From the NCBI GenBank assembly GCA_020629845.1, contig JAHDCQ010000013.1, forward strand, positions 1 through 39,972: a stretch of 39,972 nucleotides of DNA, read 5' to 3'. The number at the start of each line of letters is the position of its first letter. The first letter of the stretch is position 1. The position numbers and the translations under genes are program-made. This DNA is from Saprospiraceae bacterium. GTDB taxonomy: Bacteria > Bacteroidota > Bacteroidia > Chitinophagales > Saprospiraceae. The notes under the pieces were generated by a model, which saw only the letters and a program-made list of their open reading frames with translations, made no database searches and had not been told where the DNA came from. Of the stretch, positions 7,778 to 16,904 are shown piece by piece.

Positions 7778-8806
7778 ATGTTTAGATTTGAATATGAAAT
7801 GTATTTGTGGGCATTATTGGCGGTGCCTGTTTTAATTCTCTTTTTTGTACTCATGTGGCGTGCGCGACAGCGGGCTGTAGAGCGTTTTGGAGACAATGTC
7901 CTAATGCAACAGTTGATGCTAGGCTATTCTGCCAATCGGCATATTTTGAAATTTGCGCTGGTTTTGTTAGCCCTTACTTTCCTAGTGATTGGCTGGGCCA
8001 ATCCGCAATGGGGAACGAAGCGAGAAAAAGCCAAGCGTAAAAGTGCCGATGTTTTTATCGCCTTGGATGTGTCTTATAGCATGTTGGCAGAAGATTTGCA
8101 GCCGAGTCGTATGGATAGAGCAAGGCGATTCACGGAAAATCTCATCAATGGACTGGCAGGCGAACGCTTGGGACTAATTGTATTTGCAGGTAATGCCTAT
8201 TTGCAAATGCCCCTCACTACGGATTATGCAGCAGCAGCCTTATTTACCAAAAGTGCCAATCCTTTTCAAACGCCCACACAAGGCACAGCCATTGGAGATG
8301 CGGTTAGTTTAGCCGAGCGCGCTTTTGAAGAAGGACAAAAAAGTCACAAAGCACTCATTATTGTCACCGATGGTGAAAATCATGATTCGGAGGCAATGAA
8401 AATAGCAGAAGAGGCCGCAAGCAATGGCTTGATCATCTTTACAGTAGGGGTCGGTACGCGCGATGGAGGATTAATACCCATTCCCGTAGGCAATCGTATT
8501 GACTATAAGCGCGATAAGTCTGGAAATGCAGTGCGTACAAAACTTAATGAAGATGCGATGCGGGATATTGCGCGTGCAGCAGGAGGTGCTTATTTTAATC
8601 TTGCACAAGGAAGCGAACGCGTGATAGAAGCCCTGCAAGAACGCATTGACCAACTCGAAAAACGCGAATTTGAACAGCGTATTTTTGATGAATATGAAAG
8701 TTATTTTCAGTGGTTTATAGGCGCAGCTTTGCTGTTTTTAATCCTAGATTATATTATTTCGTATCGGAAAAGTGGACTTTTGGAAGGACGCGATTTATTT
8801 GGGTAA
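7778..8806 (+). CDS. VWA-domain membrane protein, BatA/BatB-like (342 aa)
   Basis: Two N-terminal transmembrane helices (about 8-27 and 56-75) flank a short BatA-type region. A von Willebrand A domain (about 90-290) follows with the metal-ion site DVSYS at 97-101, TDGEN near 197-201, and a conserved Thr in LTTDYA. A C-terminal helix (about 310-330) completes the BatB layout. Bat proteins are linked to stress tolerance and to MoxR ATPases in Bacteroidota, but no moxR, batC or batD gene is adjacent here. Divergent from ribokinase, and ends at a strong bidirectional hairpin. Confidence 0.88.
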   Translation: MFRFEYEMYLWALLAVPVLILFFVLMWRARQRAVERFGDNVLMQQLMLGYSANRHILKFALVLLALTFLVIGWANPQWGTKREKAKRKSADVFIALDVSYSMLAEDLQPSRMDRARRFTENLINGLAGERLGLIVFAGNAYLQMPLTTDYAAAALFTKSANPFQTPTQGTAIGDAVSLAERAFEEGQKSHKALIIVTDGENHDSEAMKIAEEAASNGLIIFTVGVGTRDGGLIPIPVGNRIDYKRDKSGNAVRTKLNEDAMRDIARAAGGAYFNLAQGSERVIEALQERIDQLEKREFEQRIFDEYESYFQWFIGAALLFLILDYIISYRKSGLLEGRDLFG

Positions 8807-8811
8807 GGCTG

Positions 8812-8850
8812 AAATATATCGGCTTACAGGATGTAAGCCGATATATTTTT
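8812..8850. terminator. Bidirectional intrinsic terminator
   Basis: AAATATATCGGCTTACA (8812-8828) is perfectly complementary to TGTAAGCCGATATATTT (8832-8848), with a 3-base loop and flanking A and T tracts. It lies between the converging VWA gene (ends 8806) and FAD oxidoreductase gene (ends 8865), so it can stop transcription from both sides. Confidence 0.85.
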
Positions 8851-8864
8851 CAGAGAACCAATTC

Positions 8865-10148
8865 TTATAGACTAGCCGTTTCCAGCATTTTTTTTTGCTG
8901 TTCAAAATCCTTTGCTACCAATTCTGCTACCAACCTCCCTGATTTCATGGCTGCATTCAGCGAACCATTCAAAAGGTGGTCGCCACATACATAGAGGGTT
9001 TCATCCAAGCATATAGCATCTTTAGGAAGGGCATTTCGTACACTTTTTGTGCAAGGCAGGGCATATTCAATACGATAACTCTTTAGGAATTGCCATTGCT
9101 CTACGCTTGTACCAAAGAAGGTTTTTAGCTCTGCTTTCACTCGTTGCACTAAGTTTTCGTCTGCTTCATTAGCGAGTCCTACTACGGAAGCAGAAATGAG
9201 TGCTTTGCCCGCAGGCGCGTAAGCTGAAGATACCTCAGAAAGCACACATAAGTTATTCACTAGTGCATTAGGTTTTGCATTAAGTGCGATAATCGCGTCC
9301 TTGAAAGGTGCTTTATCGGCAGCAAAGTAGAGGTTAGTGGTGCTATGATGGATTTCTTTAATATTTGGATAAAAATCATCAATGATACCCGAGGCTTGCG
9401 TCGCAAATATGATTTTATCTGCTTCTAAGTGTAATCCTTTATCGGTGAAAACGGCAGTATCATCTATTTCAATCACCTCCTGATTAGTAAGTATGCAATC
9501 CGTAGGAAGTTGGGCAGCGAGTTGTTGCGGAATTGCTTCCATACCCTTAGCAGGAATGGCTGCTTCGCCTTCTGAGAACATTTTAAATACAAAATCAAAC
9601 ATTCTAGAAGAGGTATGCAAATCTTTTTCTAAGAAAATACCACTAAAGAAAGGTTTGAAAAATTGATTGATAATGCTATCAGAAAAGCCGTAATTTTGGA
9701 GTGCTTGTAGGGTGGTGGTTTCTGCTTGTTCAAAAATTTGCTGAATAGATTTGGCTCGCAAATCCTTTCGGAGCGATAAAATTTTAAATTTATCTCCCCA
9801 TGTACCTATACCACTAAATACTGTACTAAACAAACTCCCCAACCAACGTGCAGGATCACCAATTTTGGCTGTTTTTCCATTCGCTTGTAAGATAAGTGAA
9901 CCTGGGCGTAAAGGTTTTAATTGAAGTGCGGAGTAATCCAATAATTCTTTTGCTTCGGGATAAGCCGTCAGTAATACCTGAAAGCCGTGGTCTAGTCGGT
10001 AGCCATTTATTATATCAGTCTTCACGCGCCCTCCAACTCTATCGTTTGCCTCTATTAGTTTGAAAGATATATTTTGTTTGTGTAAGTATACTGCCGCAGA
10101 TAATCCAGCTATGCCGCCACCAATAATAATCACCTGTGTCTTGTCCAT
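8865..10148 (-). CDS. FAD-dependent amine oxidase/desaturase-like oxidoreductase (427 aa)
   Basis: An N-terminal Rossmann motif for FAD (IIIGGGIAGLSAAVYL, about residues 7-22) is followed by an acidic residue at the end of strand 2 and the RVGGRV motif. A C-terminal FAD-contact region reads YVCGDHLLNGSLNAAMKSG. This layout is that of the amine oxidase / protoporphyrinogen oxidase / phytoene desaturase superfamily. The substrate cannot be told from sequence, and there is no carotenoid or haem gene next to it. It is cytosolic or peripheral, with no signal peptide. Monocistronic, bounded by a terminator on its 3' side and by inverted repeats on its 5' side. Confidence 0.87.
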   Translation of the reverse strand: MDKTQVIIIGGGIAGLSAAVYLHKQNISFKLIEANDRVGGRVKTDIINGYRLDHGFQVLLTAYPEAKELLDYSALQLKPLRPGSLILQANGKTAKIGDPARWLGSLFSTVFSGIGTWGDKFKILSLRKDLRAKSIQQIFEQAETTTLQALQNYGFSDSIINQFFKPFFSGIFLEKDLHTSSRMFDFVFKMFSEGEAAIPAKGMEAIPQQLAAQLPTDCILTNQEVIEIDDTAVFTDKGLHLEADKIIFATQASGIIDDFYPNIKEIHHSTTNLYFAADKAPFKDAIIALNAKPNALVNNLCVLSEVSSAYAPAGKALISASVVGLANEADENLVQRVKAELKTFFGTSVEQWQFLKSYRIEYALPCTKSVRNALPKDAICLDETLYVCGDHLLNGSLNAAMKSGRLVAELVAKDFEQQKKMLETASL

Positions 10149-10161
10149 AGAAAATCTGTTT

Positions 10162-10258
10162 TAAGACAATTAGGGTACGTTTATAACGTCATAACTAGCT
10201 GTTCTAATTGTCTTAGGATGTATTCAATTCATGGATAAAACCATAATTCACATCCTTA
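10162..10258. repeat. Two adjacent inverted repeats in an intergenic region
   Basis: TAAGACAATTAG (10162-10173) is the exact inverse of CTAATTGTCTTA (10204-10215). An imperfect second stem follows at about 10214-10258 (TAGGATGTATTCAATTCATGG against CCATAATTCACATCCTTA). They lie between the RNA methyltransferase gene and the FAD oxidoreductase gene on the minus strand. They could be the terminator of the former, or regulatory or mobile repeats; the sequence does not decide. Confidence 0.45.
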
Positions 10259-10293
10259 AAAATCGTTTTTAGGATATTTGCTGGTACGCAAAA

Positions 10294-10929
10294 TTAATCC
10301 ATTCTATTTGTGTAGAAACGCTTATCTTTTTGTTCATGTCGCTCCACATATTTCGCGAGTAGCTGCTCTTGTTTTTGAGGAGATAATTGAATATTATCGG
10401 TATAAAAACCCTTTGCAGACCGCTGTCGAAATGCTTCATATAAAGCGACGGCACAAGCTACGGAAATATTCAAACTTTCCACCATACCTACCTGAGGAAT
10501 AACAAAATTTCCATCAGAAAAAGCGGCTGTTTCTGTTGTAAGTCCATAACGTTCGTTTCCAAATAGCAGTGCGACGGAGTCTGTAAGCTCTAGTTCATAG
10601 AGTGATTTTGCATCATCTGTTAGCATGGTGCTATACACTTGTTTATATTGATTTTTGACATGCTCGAAGCAGCTTTTAGCATTGGTGTAGTAATGGACAT
10701 TGACCCAACGCCGCGCTCCAGAGGAGGTTTTTTTTCCAAGTTTGAGATTGCTTTGTTGTAAACTTTCTTCGGTTTGTAGGATAAACATCTCGTTAATCCC
10801 TACCGAATCACAAGTGCGAAGTACTGCCCCTAAATTATGCAAGTCATGCACATTTTCTAAGATAACCGTAAGGTCAAATTGTCGCTTTTGGGCTACTTCT
10901 CGAAATTTTTCTAGCCGCCTTGTGTTCAT
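10294..10929 (-). CDS. trmH: TrmH/SpoU-family RNA 2'-O-methyltransferase (211 aa)
   Basis: Uses S-adenosylmethionine to methylate a ribose 2'-OH; the closest named activity is tRNA guanosine-18 methylation. All three SpoU motifs are visible: motif 1 NVHDLHNLGAVLRTCDSVGI with the catalytic Arg, motif 2 LLFGNERYGL, and motif 3 IPQVGMVESLNISVACAVAL forming the trefoil-knot cofactor site. Length fits TrmH and lacks the extra N-terminal substrate domain of TrmB/RlmB types. The C-terminus is rich in Lys and Arg, as expected for RNA binding. The start codon overlaps the end of the upstream DUF3293 gene by 4 bases (ATGA type), so the two are coupled. The exact RNA target is inferred. Confidence 0.87.
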   Translation of the reverse strand: MNTRRLEKFREVAQKRQFDLTVILENVHDLHNLGAVLRTCDSVGINEMFILQTEESLQQSNLKLGKKTSSGARRWVNVHYYTNAKSCFEHVKNQYKQVYSTMLTDDAKSLYELELTDSVALLFGNERYGLTTETAAFSDGNFVIPQVGMVESLNISVACAVALYEAFRQRSAKGFYTDNIQLSPQKQEQLLAKYVERHEQKDKRFYTNRMD

Positions 10930-11330
10930 AATAATATGAGTCTTGCTTCTTGCTCCTTACTACCCACTACGATAGCATATTGTTGAAATTTTTGCCCAAT
11001 TCTAATGGCTTCTATTTCCTGAATGCCCAAAACTAGGAAACTTTCTTCATACCAATCGCCTTGTTTGGCTATACCTTTGCCAGAAAAGTACGTTTTTCCT
11101 GCTAGTTCAAGTTCCAATTGCTGATTGCGTTGCTGGTTTTCAGTATGCGTGAGTGGGGTAGAAAAAGGATTCCAAGCAGTAATATATGCCCAATCATGGC
11201 AATGGTATTGGGTTAATAATTCATCTAATTTAGGGAGTTGCTTTCCAATGTTGATATGGATTTGTTCTTCAAGACTAATAGTTGCCATGTAAATGGTTTC
11301 TAGATAGGCGGCTTTTAGTTTTTCATTCAT
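10926..11330 (-). CDS. DUF3293 family protein (134 aa)
   Basis: Matches the DUF3293 pattern: AYITAWNPFS, then ENQQRNQQLELEL, then a Gly-containing loop, then WYEESFLVLGI and a closing helix with QQYAIVVG. Function of the family is unknown to me. The protein is small and soluble. It overlaps the TrmH-type methyltransferase start by 4 bases, so the pair forms a two-gene operon. A hairpin at 11348-11384 separates it from the preceding thioredoxin-like gene. Confidence 0.85.
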   Translation of the reverse strand: MNEKLKAAYLETIYMATISLEEQIHINIGKQLPKLDELLTQYHCHDWAYITAWNPFSTPLTHTENQQRNQQLELELAGKTYFSGKGIAKQGDWYEESFLVLGIQEIEAIRIGQKFQQYAIVVGSKEQEARLILL

Positions 11331-11347
11331 TTAGTAAGGTCTAAATA

Positions 11348-11384
11348 TGACAAAAGCAGTTTTTATACAAAACTGCTTTTGTCA
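11348..11384 (-). terminator. Strong hairpin after the TlpA-like gene
   Basis: TGACAAAAGCAGTTTT (11348-11363) pairs with AAAACTGCTTTTGTCA (11369-11384) across a short loop. It lies 23 bases past the stop codon of the minus-strand thioredoxin-like gene and 18 bases before the DUF3293 start. It probably terminates the former; the T-rich tract is part of the stem. Confidence 0.7.
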
Positions 11385-11406
11385 ATAGGATAATCAAATT
11401 CTCAAA

Positions 11407-12543
11407 TTAGAGTAGTTTCTCAATAGCTTGCTCCAAACCTCCTGATAATGGATTTACACCTACTTGTGCAATTCTACCTTCCTTATCAATCAAGAAGGTC
11501 TTAGGAATGGAACGTACACCATATTCGCCTGCTGGTGCAGATTCCCACTTCTGCAGATCACTTACATGATACTCCCACTTGAGATTATCCTTCTTGATAG
11601 CATCTACCCAACGTTGCTTTTGGCGATCCATCTGTGCGCCTAATTGGTCAGCAGGGAAACGTGCTTTTGTACGCGAATCTAAGCCATCCAAAGAAACGCT
11701 ATATACCGTAAAGCCTTTGCTTTTATACTTGTCATAAGCTTGCACCACTTTAGGATTAGCACGGCGACAAGGGCCACACCAACTTGCCCAAAAGTCCAAC
11801 AGAACTACCTGCCCTCTTAAGTCAGAGAGTGCAAATTCTTTCCCCTCAGGGCTTTGTAGTTTAATATCGGGAGCTATTTCGCCCACTTTTATTTTTTGCA
11901 TCGCTTGTTGCTGCGCGTATTGTTGTTCCAATTGTCCTACGAATGCTTCGTAATTTTTAGACGCATCGGAGTCAGGATAAGCCGTATTTAGTTTATCTAA
12001 TGCTTTTTTATGCACATCTAGATATTCTCCTCTAGGACCAATAGCACTTACAGCAGCGAGCATTGCCGCGAAAGGGTTAGAAGTTGTATCTACATAGCTC
12101 TTAACATCATTCACCTGATATTGGCGAGTAGCTACGCCTTTCATCAAGCTGTTTAATGAACTGGTACCTTTAGAGCCAGTGATTTGATAATCAAATCGTC
12201 CTAAATTATCCACGTTGCCAGTTAAGTTTACTACTTTTTCGCTGCCATCTAGAATGATATTGGTGCGTTGCTTGCCAATACGGATACGATAAATACCCGC
12301 TTCCAATCCTTCTGGAAAGTTGAACGAGAAGCTGCCATTGGCATCTGCTTCTATTTTTTCTAGTGCATTACTTGCTTGTTGTCCAACTCCTGCTTTGTCT
12401 AGGTAAACTTGCATGTTTTCTGCTCCTGTTAGCTGACCGCCAATAGTAGTACCTGGCGCAGATGCAGCACCTCCTCCGGGAGCGCAACTCCATAAACTTG
12501 CAACAGCCAGTGCTATAATGATAAGAGAGCATAAATTTCTCAT
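11407..12543 (-). CDS. TlpA-like thioredoxin-fold lipoprotein with DUF4369-type N-terminus (378 aa)
   Basis: Starting at 12543, the first residues form a lipoprotein signal ending in SLWSC (Cys20), so the protein is membrane anchored. An N-terminal beta-rich domain (about 30-110: GGQLTGAENMQVYLDKAG, YRIRIGKQRTNIIL) resembles DUF4369. After a helical linker, a TlpA/AhpC-type thioredoxin domain (about 230-378) carries the redox motif WCGPC at about 255-259 and the cis-Pro region SIPKTFLIDKEGRI. The expected role is extracytoplasmic thiol-disulfide exchange. A longer reading from 12651 would begin inside the repeat at 12566-12706 and destroy the signal, so it is rejected. The promoter region has been invaded by that repeat. 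Confidence 0.9.
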   Translation of the reverse strand: MRNLCSLIIIALAVASLWSCAPGGGAASAPGTTIGGQLTGAENMQVYLDKAGVGQQASNALEKIEADANGSFSFNFPEGLEAGIYRIRIGKQRTNIILDGSEKVVNLTGNVDNLGRFDYQITGSKGTSSLNSLMKGVATRQYQVNDVKSYVDTTSNPFAAMLAAVSAIGPRGEYLDVHKKALDKLNTAYPDSDASKNYEAFVGQLEQQYAQQQAMQKIKVGEIAPDIKLQSPEGKEFALSDLRGQVVLLDFWASWCGPCRRANPKVVQAYDKYKSKGFTVYSVSLDGLDSRTKARFPADQLGAQMDRQKQRWVDAIKKDNLKWEYHVSDLQKWESAPAGEYGVRSIPKTFLIDKEGRIAQVGVNPLSGGLEQAIEKLL

Positions 12544-12556
12544 GTCCTCGATTTTT

Positions 12557-12715
12557 TTGTTTTTAGTTACTATTCGAGTAGAAAGTATATGGTAGAAAGT
12601 AGAGGGATATACTTGTCTGTTTTTGCTTAAAAGCACTACTGCTTCCAACAAAATGATCGAAAAAAGTCCCTCTACCCTCTACTTTCTACCCTCTACCGAG
12701 TAGTAATTGTTTTTA
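12557..12715. repeat. Heptanucleotide inverted-repeat element with 9-bp flanking duplication
   Basis: The left arm starts TTACTATTC (12567) and continues in 7-base units (GAGTAGA, AAGTATA, TGGTAGA, AAGTAGA; 12576-12603). The right arm (12671-12698) is the inverse (TCTACCC, TCTACTT, TCTACCC, TCTACCG) and ends GAGTAGTAA at 12706. TTGTTTTTA occurs on both sides (12557-12565 and 12707-12715), consistent with a 9-bp target duplication. Outer ends resemble those of the element at 21-213. No ORF. It lies between purL and the TlpA-like gene. Confidence 0.7.
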
Positions 12716-12762
12716 ATGTATATAAAATCTGTCTTTAGAGTTTTAAACGGTTCTAAAGACAT

Positions 12763-14997
12763 TTATTCTTCCATTTTGTTGCTAATAGTATCGTTGTAGA
12801 TTTTTTTCCAGTCAGCTATGGTGCCAAAACTTTCTCCATCAATACTAATGTCTGCATCAATGATTTCGCCGAGACTGCTAAATGCCACATTATTGGTGTT
12901 CAAATAATGTACAAATTCATCCTCGTAAGAAGGAGCTACCGAAACTACTACGCGACTTTGACTTTCTCCGAATAAATAGGCATCCTTACGGAAATTATTA
13001 TCGGTTTCAATAGTAAAGCCTAAGTTGTTGGGCATAGCAGCTTCCATTAAGCTAACGAACAAACCGCCTTCCGATATATCGTGTGCAGATTGCAACAAGC
13101 CCTCTCGAATCATTTTCTTTAGGTTTTGTTGCAAATTATGTTCTTCATCTAAGTCAAATTTGGGAACGTGCGAATGCTTAACACCATGTACTTTAGCAAT
13201 ATATTCTGAACAGCCCAAGTCATTCGTCGGAATGCCAATCATATAAATTAAGTCCCCAACTTGCTTGAAGTCGAGCGTCATCCGCTTTTTGTAATGCTTT
13301 AACAAGCCAAGCATCCCAATAGTTGGCGTAGGAAATACAGGTTCCGCACTATCTTTTAGGACAGTTTGGTTGTAAAAACTAACATTTCCACCTGTCACAG
13401 GTGTTTCAAAACGTCGGCAAGCATCGCCCATACCTTTAATAGCTTCCACAAATTGCCAATATACTTCTGGATCATACGGATTGCCAAAATTCAAGCAGTT
13501 TGTAATGGCCAAAGGCTCGCCACCTGAACATACAATATTGCGCGCTGCTTCCGAAACCGCAATCATGGCACCTACATACGGATTGGCATGTACATAGCGC
13601 GAATTGCAATCGGTAGTCACCACAAGGGCTTTATCGGTGCCTTTTACTCGGACTAAAGCAGCGTCGGACGGCGCATTGGTACTCATCGAATTGGTACGCA
13701 CCATCGAGTCGTATTGCTCATATATCCATCGCTTGGAAACAATATTAGGCGATGAAAATACTTTACGAGCTGCTGCTTTATAATCTTTAGGTTTTTCTAT
13801 ACGATTGGAGTCGAATTTTCTAATCTTTTTTAAATAAGTTGGCTTCTTTGTTTTGCGGGTATAAACAGGTGCACCGCCGCCTAATACTAAGGGCTGTGCA
13901 GGCACATCTGCTACTAATTCGCCATTTTGGTAAAATTCAAGTTGCCCTGTGTTGGTCACTTCTCCAATTTCTTCACACTCTAAGTCCCATTTATCAAAAA
14001 CATCAAAAAGAGCCTGTTCTTTGCCTTTTTCTGCTACTATCAACATGCGTTCTTGACTTTCGGATAGTAGAATTTCAAAAGGCTTCATATCGGCTTGGCG
14101 GGTTGGTACTTTATCCAAATCAATTTTCATGCCTGTACCACTCTTCGCACTCATTTCGGAAGTGGAACAAGTGATGCCTGCCGCCCCCATATCCTGCATA
14201 CCTACAATCGCGCCTGTTTTTATCGCTTCCAGGGTAGCTTCTAGCAAGAGTTTTTCTTGAAAAGGGTCGCCTACTTGTACGGCTGGTAAGTCTTCTTTGG
14301 AATCTTCTGTCAAATCTGCGGATGCAAAAGTGGCACCATGAATGCCATCCTTCCCCGTTGCTGAACCAACAATCAATACAGGATTGCCAGGCCCATCTGC
14401 ACAAGCAGAAACGGTTTCTCCTACTTTCACGATGCCTACTGACATGGCATTGACCAAAATATTTTGATTGTAGCAATCGTCAAAATAGACTTCACCACCA
14501 ACCGTTGGCACACCGAAGCAGTTGCCATAGTCCCCGATACCACGCACTACACCTTCCACGAGGTGGCGGGTATGTTTGCGGTCAATATTACCAAAGCGTA
14601 GTGAATTGAGCGCCGCAATCGGGCGCGCACCCATCGTAAAAATATCGCGATGAATACCACCTACGCCAGTCGCTGCTCCTTGATAAGGCTCAATAGCAGA
14701 GGGGTGATTATGTGATTCGATTTTAAATGCGCAAGCTAATCCGCCGCCAATATCTACCAAGCCCGCGTTTTCTTCTCCTGCTTCTACGAGTAGGCTTTTG
14801 CCTTCACGCGGGAGCGTTTTTAGCCACTTGATAGAATTTTTATAGGAACAATGTTCCGACCACATCACTGAAAAAATACTCAATTCTGTGAAGTTTGGCA
14901 TCCGTCCAAGTATTTCTTGGATGCGTTCAAACTCTTCTGGCTTGAGTCCTAATTGCTGTGCTGTTTCCACCGTTGGCAGTGCTTCAGAAGCTGGCAT
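12763..14997 (-). CDS. purL: Phosphoribosylformylglycinamidine synthase subunit PurL
   Basis: Catalyses the ATP-dependent amidation of FGAR to FGAM, step four of purine biosynthesis, normally with PurQ and PurS as partners. The 744-residue length is that of the small, multi-subunit type of PurL. Diagnostic segments include [20 protein letters not shown] near 92-111, [20 protein letters not shown], and a second AIRS-like half with [17 protein letters not shown] and HDISEGGL. Neither purQ nor purS is in the window. A TATATTTG element 26 bases before the ATG is a likely promoter. Cytosolic. Confidence 0.96.
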   Translation of the reverse strand: MPASEALPTVETAQQLGLKPEEFERIQEILGRMPNFTELSIFSVMWSEHCSYKNSIKWLKTLPREGKSLLVEAGEENAGLVDIGGGLACAFKIESHNHPSAIEPYQGAATGVGGIHRDIFTMGARPIAALNSLRFGNIDRKHTRHLVEGVVRGIGDYGNCFGVPTVGGEVYFDDCYNQNILVNAMSVGIVKVGETVSACADGPGNPVLIVGSATGKDGIHGATFASADLTEDSKEDLPAVQVGDPFQEKLLLEATLEAIKTGAIVGMQDMGAAGITCSTSEMSAKSGTGMKIDLDKVPTRQADMKPFEILLSESQERMLIVAEKGKEQALFDVFDKWDLECEEIGEVTNTGQLEFYQNGELVADVPAQPLVLGGGAPVYTRKTKKPTYLKKIRKFDSNRIEKPKDYKAAARKVFSSPNIVSKRWIYEQYDSMVRTNSMSTNAPSDAALVRVKGTDKALVVTTDCNSRYVHANPYVGAMIAVSEAARNIVCSGGEPLAITNCLNFGNPYDPEVYWQFVEAIKGMGDACRRFETPVTGGNVSFYNQTVLKDSAEPVFPTPTIGMLGLLKHYKKRMTLDFKQVGDLIYMIGIPTNDLGCSEYIAKVHGVKHSHVPKFDLDEEHNLQQNLKKMIREGLLQSAHDISEGGLFVSLMEAAMPNNLGFTIETDNNFRKDAYLFGESQSRVVVSVAPSYEDEFVHYLNTNNVAFSSLGEIIDADISIDGESFGTIADWKKIYNDTISNKMEE

Positions 14998-15022
14998 GAA
15001 ATGGATTTATGTTTTGAAAGCG

Positions 15023-15030
15023 CAAATATA
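15023..15030 (-). promoter_or_regulatory. Likely purL promoter -7 element (TATATTTG)
   Basis: On the minus strand this reads TATATTTG, matching the Bacteroidota sigma-A -7 consensus TAnnTTTG. It ends 25 bases before the purL ATG. The -33 position falls within the heptad repeat array immediately upstream; no clear TTG is seen there. Confidence 0.5.
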
Positions 15031-15065
15031 GTGATGAGTGATGAAATATGAGTGATGAGTGATGT
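15031..15065. repeat. Five tandem heptanucleotides (GTGATGA array)
   Basis: GTGATGA, GTGATGA, AATATGA, GTGATGA, GTGATGT lie in perfect 7-base register. The array abuts the purL -7 element. It has the same 7-base period as the arms of the inverted-repeat elements at 12-222, 4571-4935 and 12557-12715. Confidence 0.7.
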
Positions 15066-15092
15066 TATTTTACCCATCATCCATATTTAAGT

Positions 15093-15998
15093 TTAAGCCC
15101 AAAGCGGAGCAGGATAAGCACCTTTAGCATGTAATTCCTTGAAGGCTTCCACTACAATCGGCTTATCTTCCTGATAAGTTACGCCATACCATTGCTCATC
15201 ATTAGGTAGCACGGATAACTTTATTTCGTTGGCTTTGAGTTGGGCATTCACTACGGTTGGAATGTACAATTCAGCACGTGGCTTTTCCCAATTGTCCTTT
15301 ACAAATGCGCGAAAGCCTGTTTCTAAGGCATCAAAATAGCTAGGGTGGAAACCCCAAAAGTTCATGGATACCAATGCCGTATCAGGCACGCTTTGTTTAT
15401 CGCCATTTTCGTCTTGGAAGTAAACAATGCCATCGCCTTCACGCTGAATTTTAGTGCGTTCCACTACATCTTGTAAGTAGCCTTCTTTATCTGTCGCGCA
15501 AATACCACGATTTACTGTTCCTGCATCGGAGAGTGTATTTCGAAGGGTGTATGCAACCATCGAATAGTGGTCAGCAGCGCACTTGCCAGTCAGAAAATCA
15601 GCCATTTGTTGATAAGCGGCTTTTCCATAATAATCATCGGCATTGATGACGGCGAATGGCTCGTTGACGACATCTTTAGCCACCAATACAGCATGACCAG
15701 TACCCCAGGGTTTTTCTCGATGTGGAAATTCTGTAATACCTGCAACTGGAGCATCTAATTCTTGAAAAACATATTCAACTTGTATTTTATCTTGAAATTT
15801 ATTGGCAAATTTCTCCTTAAATGCTTCCTCTATACTTTTGCGGATGACAAATACGACTTTTCCAAAGCCTGCTTCTATAGCATCGTAAATAGAATATTCT
15901 ATAATCGCTTCACCTGATGTGCCAACGGGGTCAATTTGTTTCAAGCCTCCATAGCGACTGCCCATTCCAGCAGCTAAAATTAATAGTGTGGGTTTCAT
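15093..15998 (-). CDS. Sugar nucleotidyltransferase family protein (301 aa)
   Basis: The N-terminal nucleotide-binding signature LLILAAGMGSRYGGLKQIDP (residues 5-24) is that of NTP_transferase enzymes, which join a nucleoside triphosphate to a sugar phosphate and release pyrophosphate. The metal-binding Asp pair appears as VINADDYYG near 119, and the central W-G-T-G-H-A loop near 98-103. The family in Bacteroidota is usually annotated only as nucleotidyltransferase; substrate (glucose-1-P, GlcNAc-1-P or other) cannot be told. No sugar or polysaccharide genes are adjacent. Cytosolic. Confidence 0.88.
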   Translation of the reverse strand: MKPTLLILAAGMGSRYGGLKQIDPVGTSGEAIIEYSIYDAIEAGFGKVVFVIRKSIEEAFKEKFANKFQDKIQVEYVFQELDAPVAGITEFPHREKPWGTGHAVLVAKDVVNEPFAVINADDYYGKAAYQQMADFLTGKCAADHYSMVAYTLRNTLSDAGTVNRGICATDKEGYLQDVVERTKIQREGDGIVYFQDENGDKQSVPDTALVSMNFWGFHPSYFDALETGFRAFVKDNWEKPRAELYIPTVVNAQLKANEIKLSVLPNDEQWYGVTYQEDKPIVVEAFKELHAKGAYPAPLWA

Positions 15999-16042
15999 AA
16001 TTTATTAAATGGTTAAGTTTTTAGACAAAATTGGCTGCAATA

Positions 16043-16750
16043 CTAAGAATATCGTGCCAAAAAACGAACAATTGAATTAACATTATCGCGTGCATAGGTC
16101 GCTAAGGCGCGGTCAATGTAAGAGTTCGTAGACATCGTGACGAAAAGTACATTCGTCACTACCGTTATAAATAGCAGACGAGTGGCAGAGTAGGGGATGT
16201 TGTTGCTTTTAAAGTATTTGAGGATATAGCGATAAATATAAATCGCCATTTGGTTGATATTATTCGTATGTATGGCTTCGTATTTCATGGTATATTTGAG
16301 GAAATCACGATAGTATTCCCGCAAGCAACGATGTGCTAAACCCATTGCTAAAGAATATTTGCGACTATTGATAGCTCCATCTACTCGTTTTAGATAGCGA
16401 TTGAGTTTATCGAGGCGTTTATAATAGCTGCTTTGTCCTTGCTGGGCATTTTCGCGCTCAACATGCTCCAAAAAATATTCTATTTCATCTAAATCGTCGG
16501 GGAAAAGCGGGCTGAGATAGCGAATTGCTACTTGGAATGCTTTGATGCGGTCTTCTTCTTCGAGCGCTAAGAGGGCGGAACTATAAAGCGTTTGTTCGTC
16601 TTCAGAACTAGCCAAAAAACTATCTATCAGCACATCGGGGTGCAGTTCCGCGATATAAGCATGTAATCGCTTTTTGAAAATATTGCTCAACCTTAAATCG
16701 CAAGAGAAGATGATTTCCACCAACTCGCTGCAAGCCACTGACCAAGTCAT
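16043..16750 (-). CDS. Hypothetical helical protein (235 aa)
   Basis: No family recognised. The protein is strongly helical and charged (EDEQTLYSSALLALEEEDRI, YYKRLDKLNRYLKRVDGAI), with a Lys/Arg/Tyr-rich middle and a moderately hydrophobic segment near the C-terminus (LLFITVVTNVLFVTM, about 190-204) that could be a buried helix or a single membrane span. There is no signal peptide. A TATCTTTG promoter element 24 bases upstream of the ATG supports it as an expressed gene. Monocistronic between the nucleotidyltransferase and the SPFH gene. Confidence 0.75.
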   Translation of the reverse strand: MTWSVACSELVEIIFSCDLRLSNIFKKRLHAYIAELHPDVLIDSFLASSEDEQTLYSSALLALEEEDRIKAFQVAIRYLSPLFPDDLDEIEYFLEHVERENAQQGQSSYYKRLDKLNRYLKRVDGAINSRKYSLAMGLAHRCLREYYRDFLKYTMKYEAIHTNNINQMAIYIYRYILKYFKSNNIPYSATRLLFITVVTNVLFVTMSTNSYIDRALATYARDNVNSIVRFLARYS

Positions 16751-16773
16751 GTATTCTGCTTTAGCTATTTAGG

Positions 16774-16781
16774 CAAAGATA
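16774..16781 (-). promoter_or_regulatory. Promoter -7 element (TATCTTTG) of the 235-aa gene
   Basis: The minus strand reads TATCTTTGCC, an excellent match to the Bacteroidota TAnnTTTGC consensus, ending 23 bases before the ATG at 16750. No TTG is found at the standard -33 spacing. Confidence 0.55.
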
Positions 16782-16853
16782 AGTAAATACTTGATGGAAT
16801 GCAGTAGCCAAGTTGACAAATTTAGTGATTGGTAAATAGGCTTGGTGAATGGA

Positions 16854-16890
16854 GAAAAAAAGCCCAACCCAAATGATTTTGGATTAGGCT
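16854..16890 (-). terminator. Intrinsic terminator of the SPFH gene
   Basis: On the minus strand an imperfect stem, GCCTAATCCAAAA against TTTGGGTTGGGC (16862-16889), is followed directly by a run of seven T residues. It begins 15 bases after the stop codon of the SPFH gene. Confidence 0.8.
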
Positions 16891-16904
16891 CTTTTAGTAC
16901 GATT

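Noticed and set aside
12544-12651. N-terminal extension of the TlpA-like protein
   Set aside because: The extension would be encoded largely by a mobile inverted repeat and would place the lipoprotein signal internally; the ATG at 12543 gives a proper signal.
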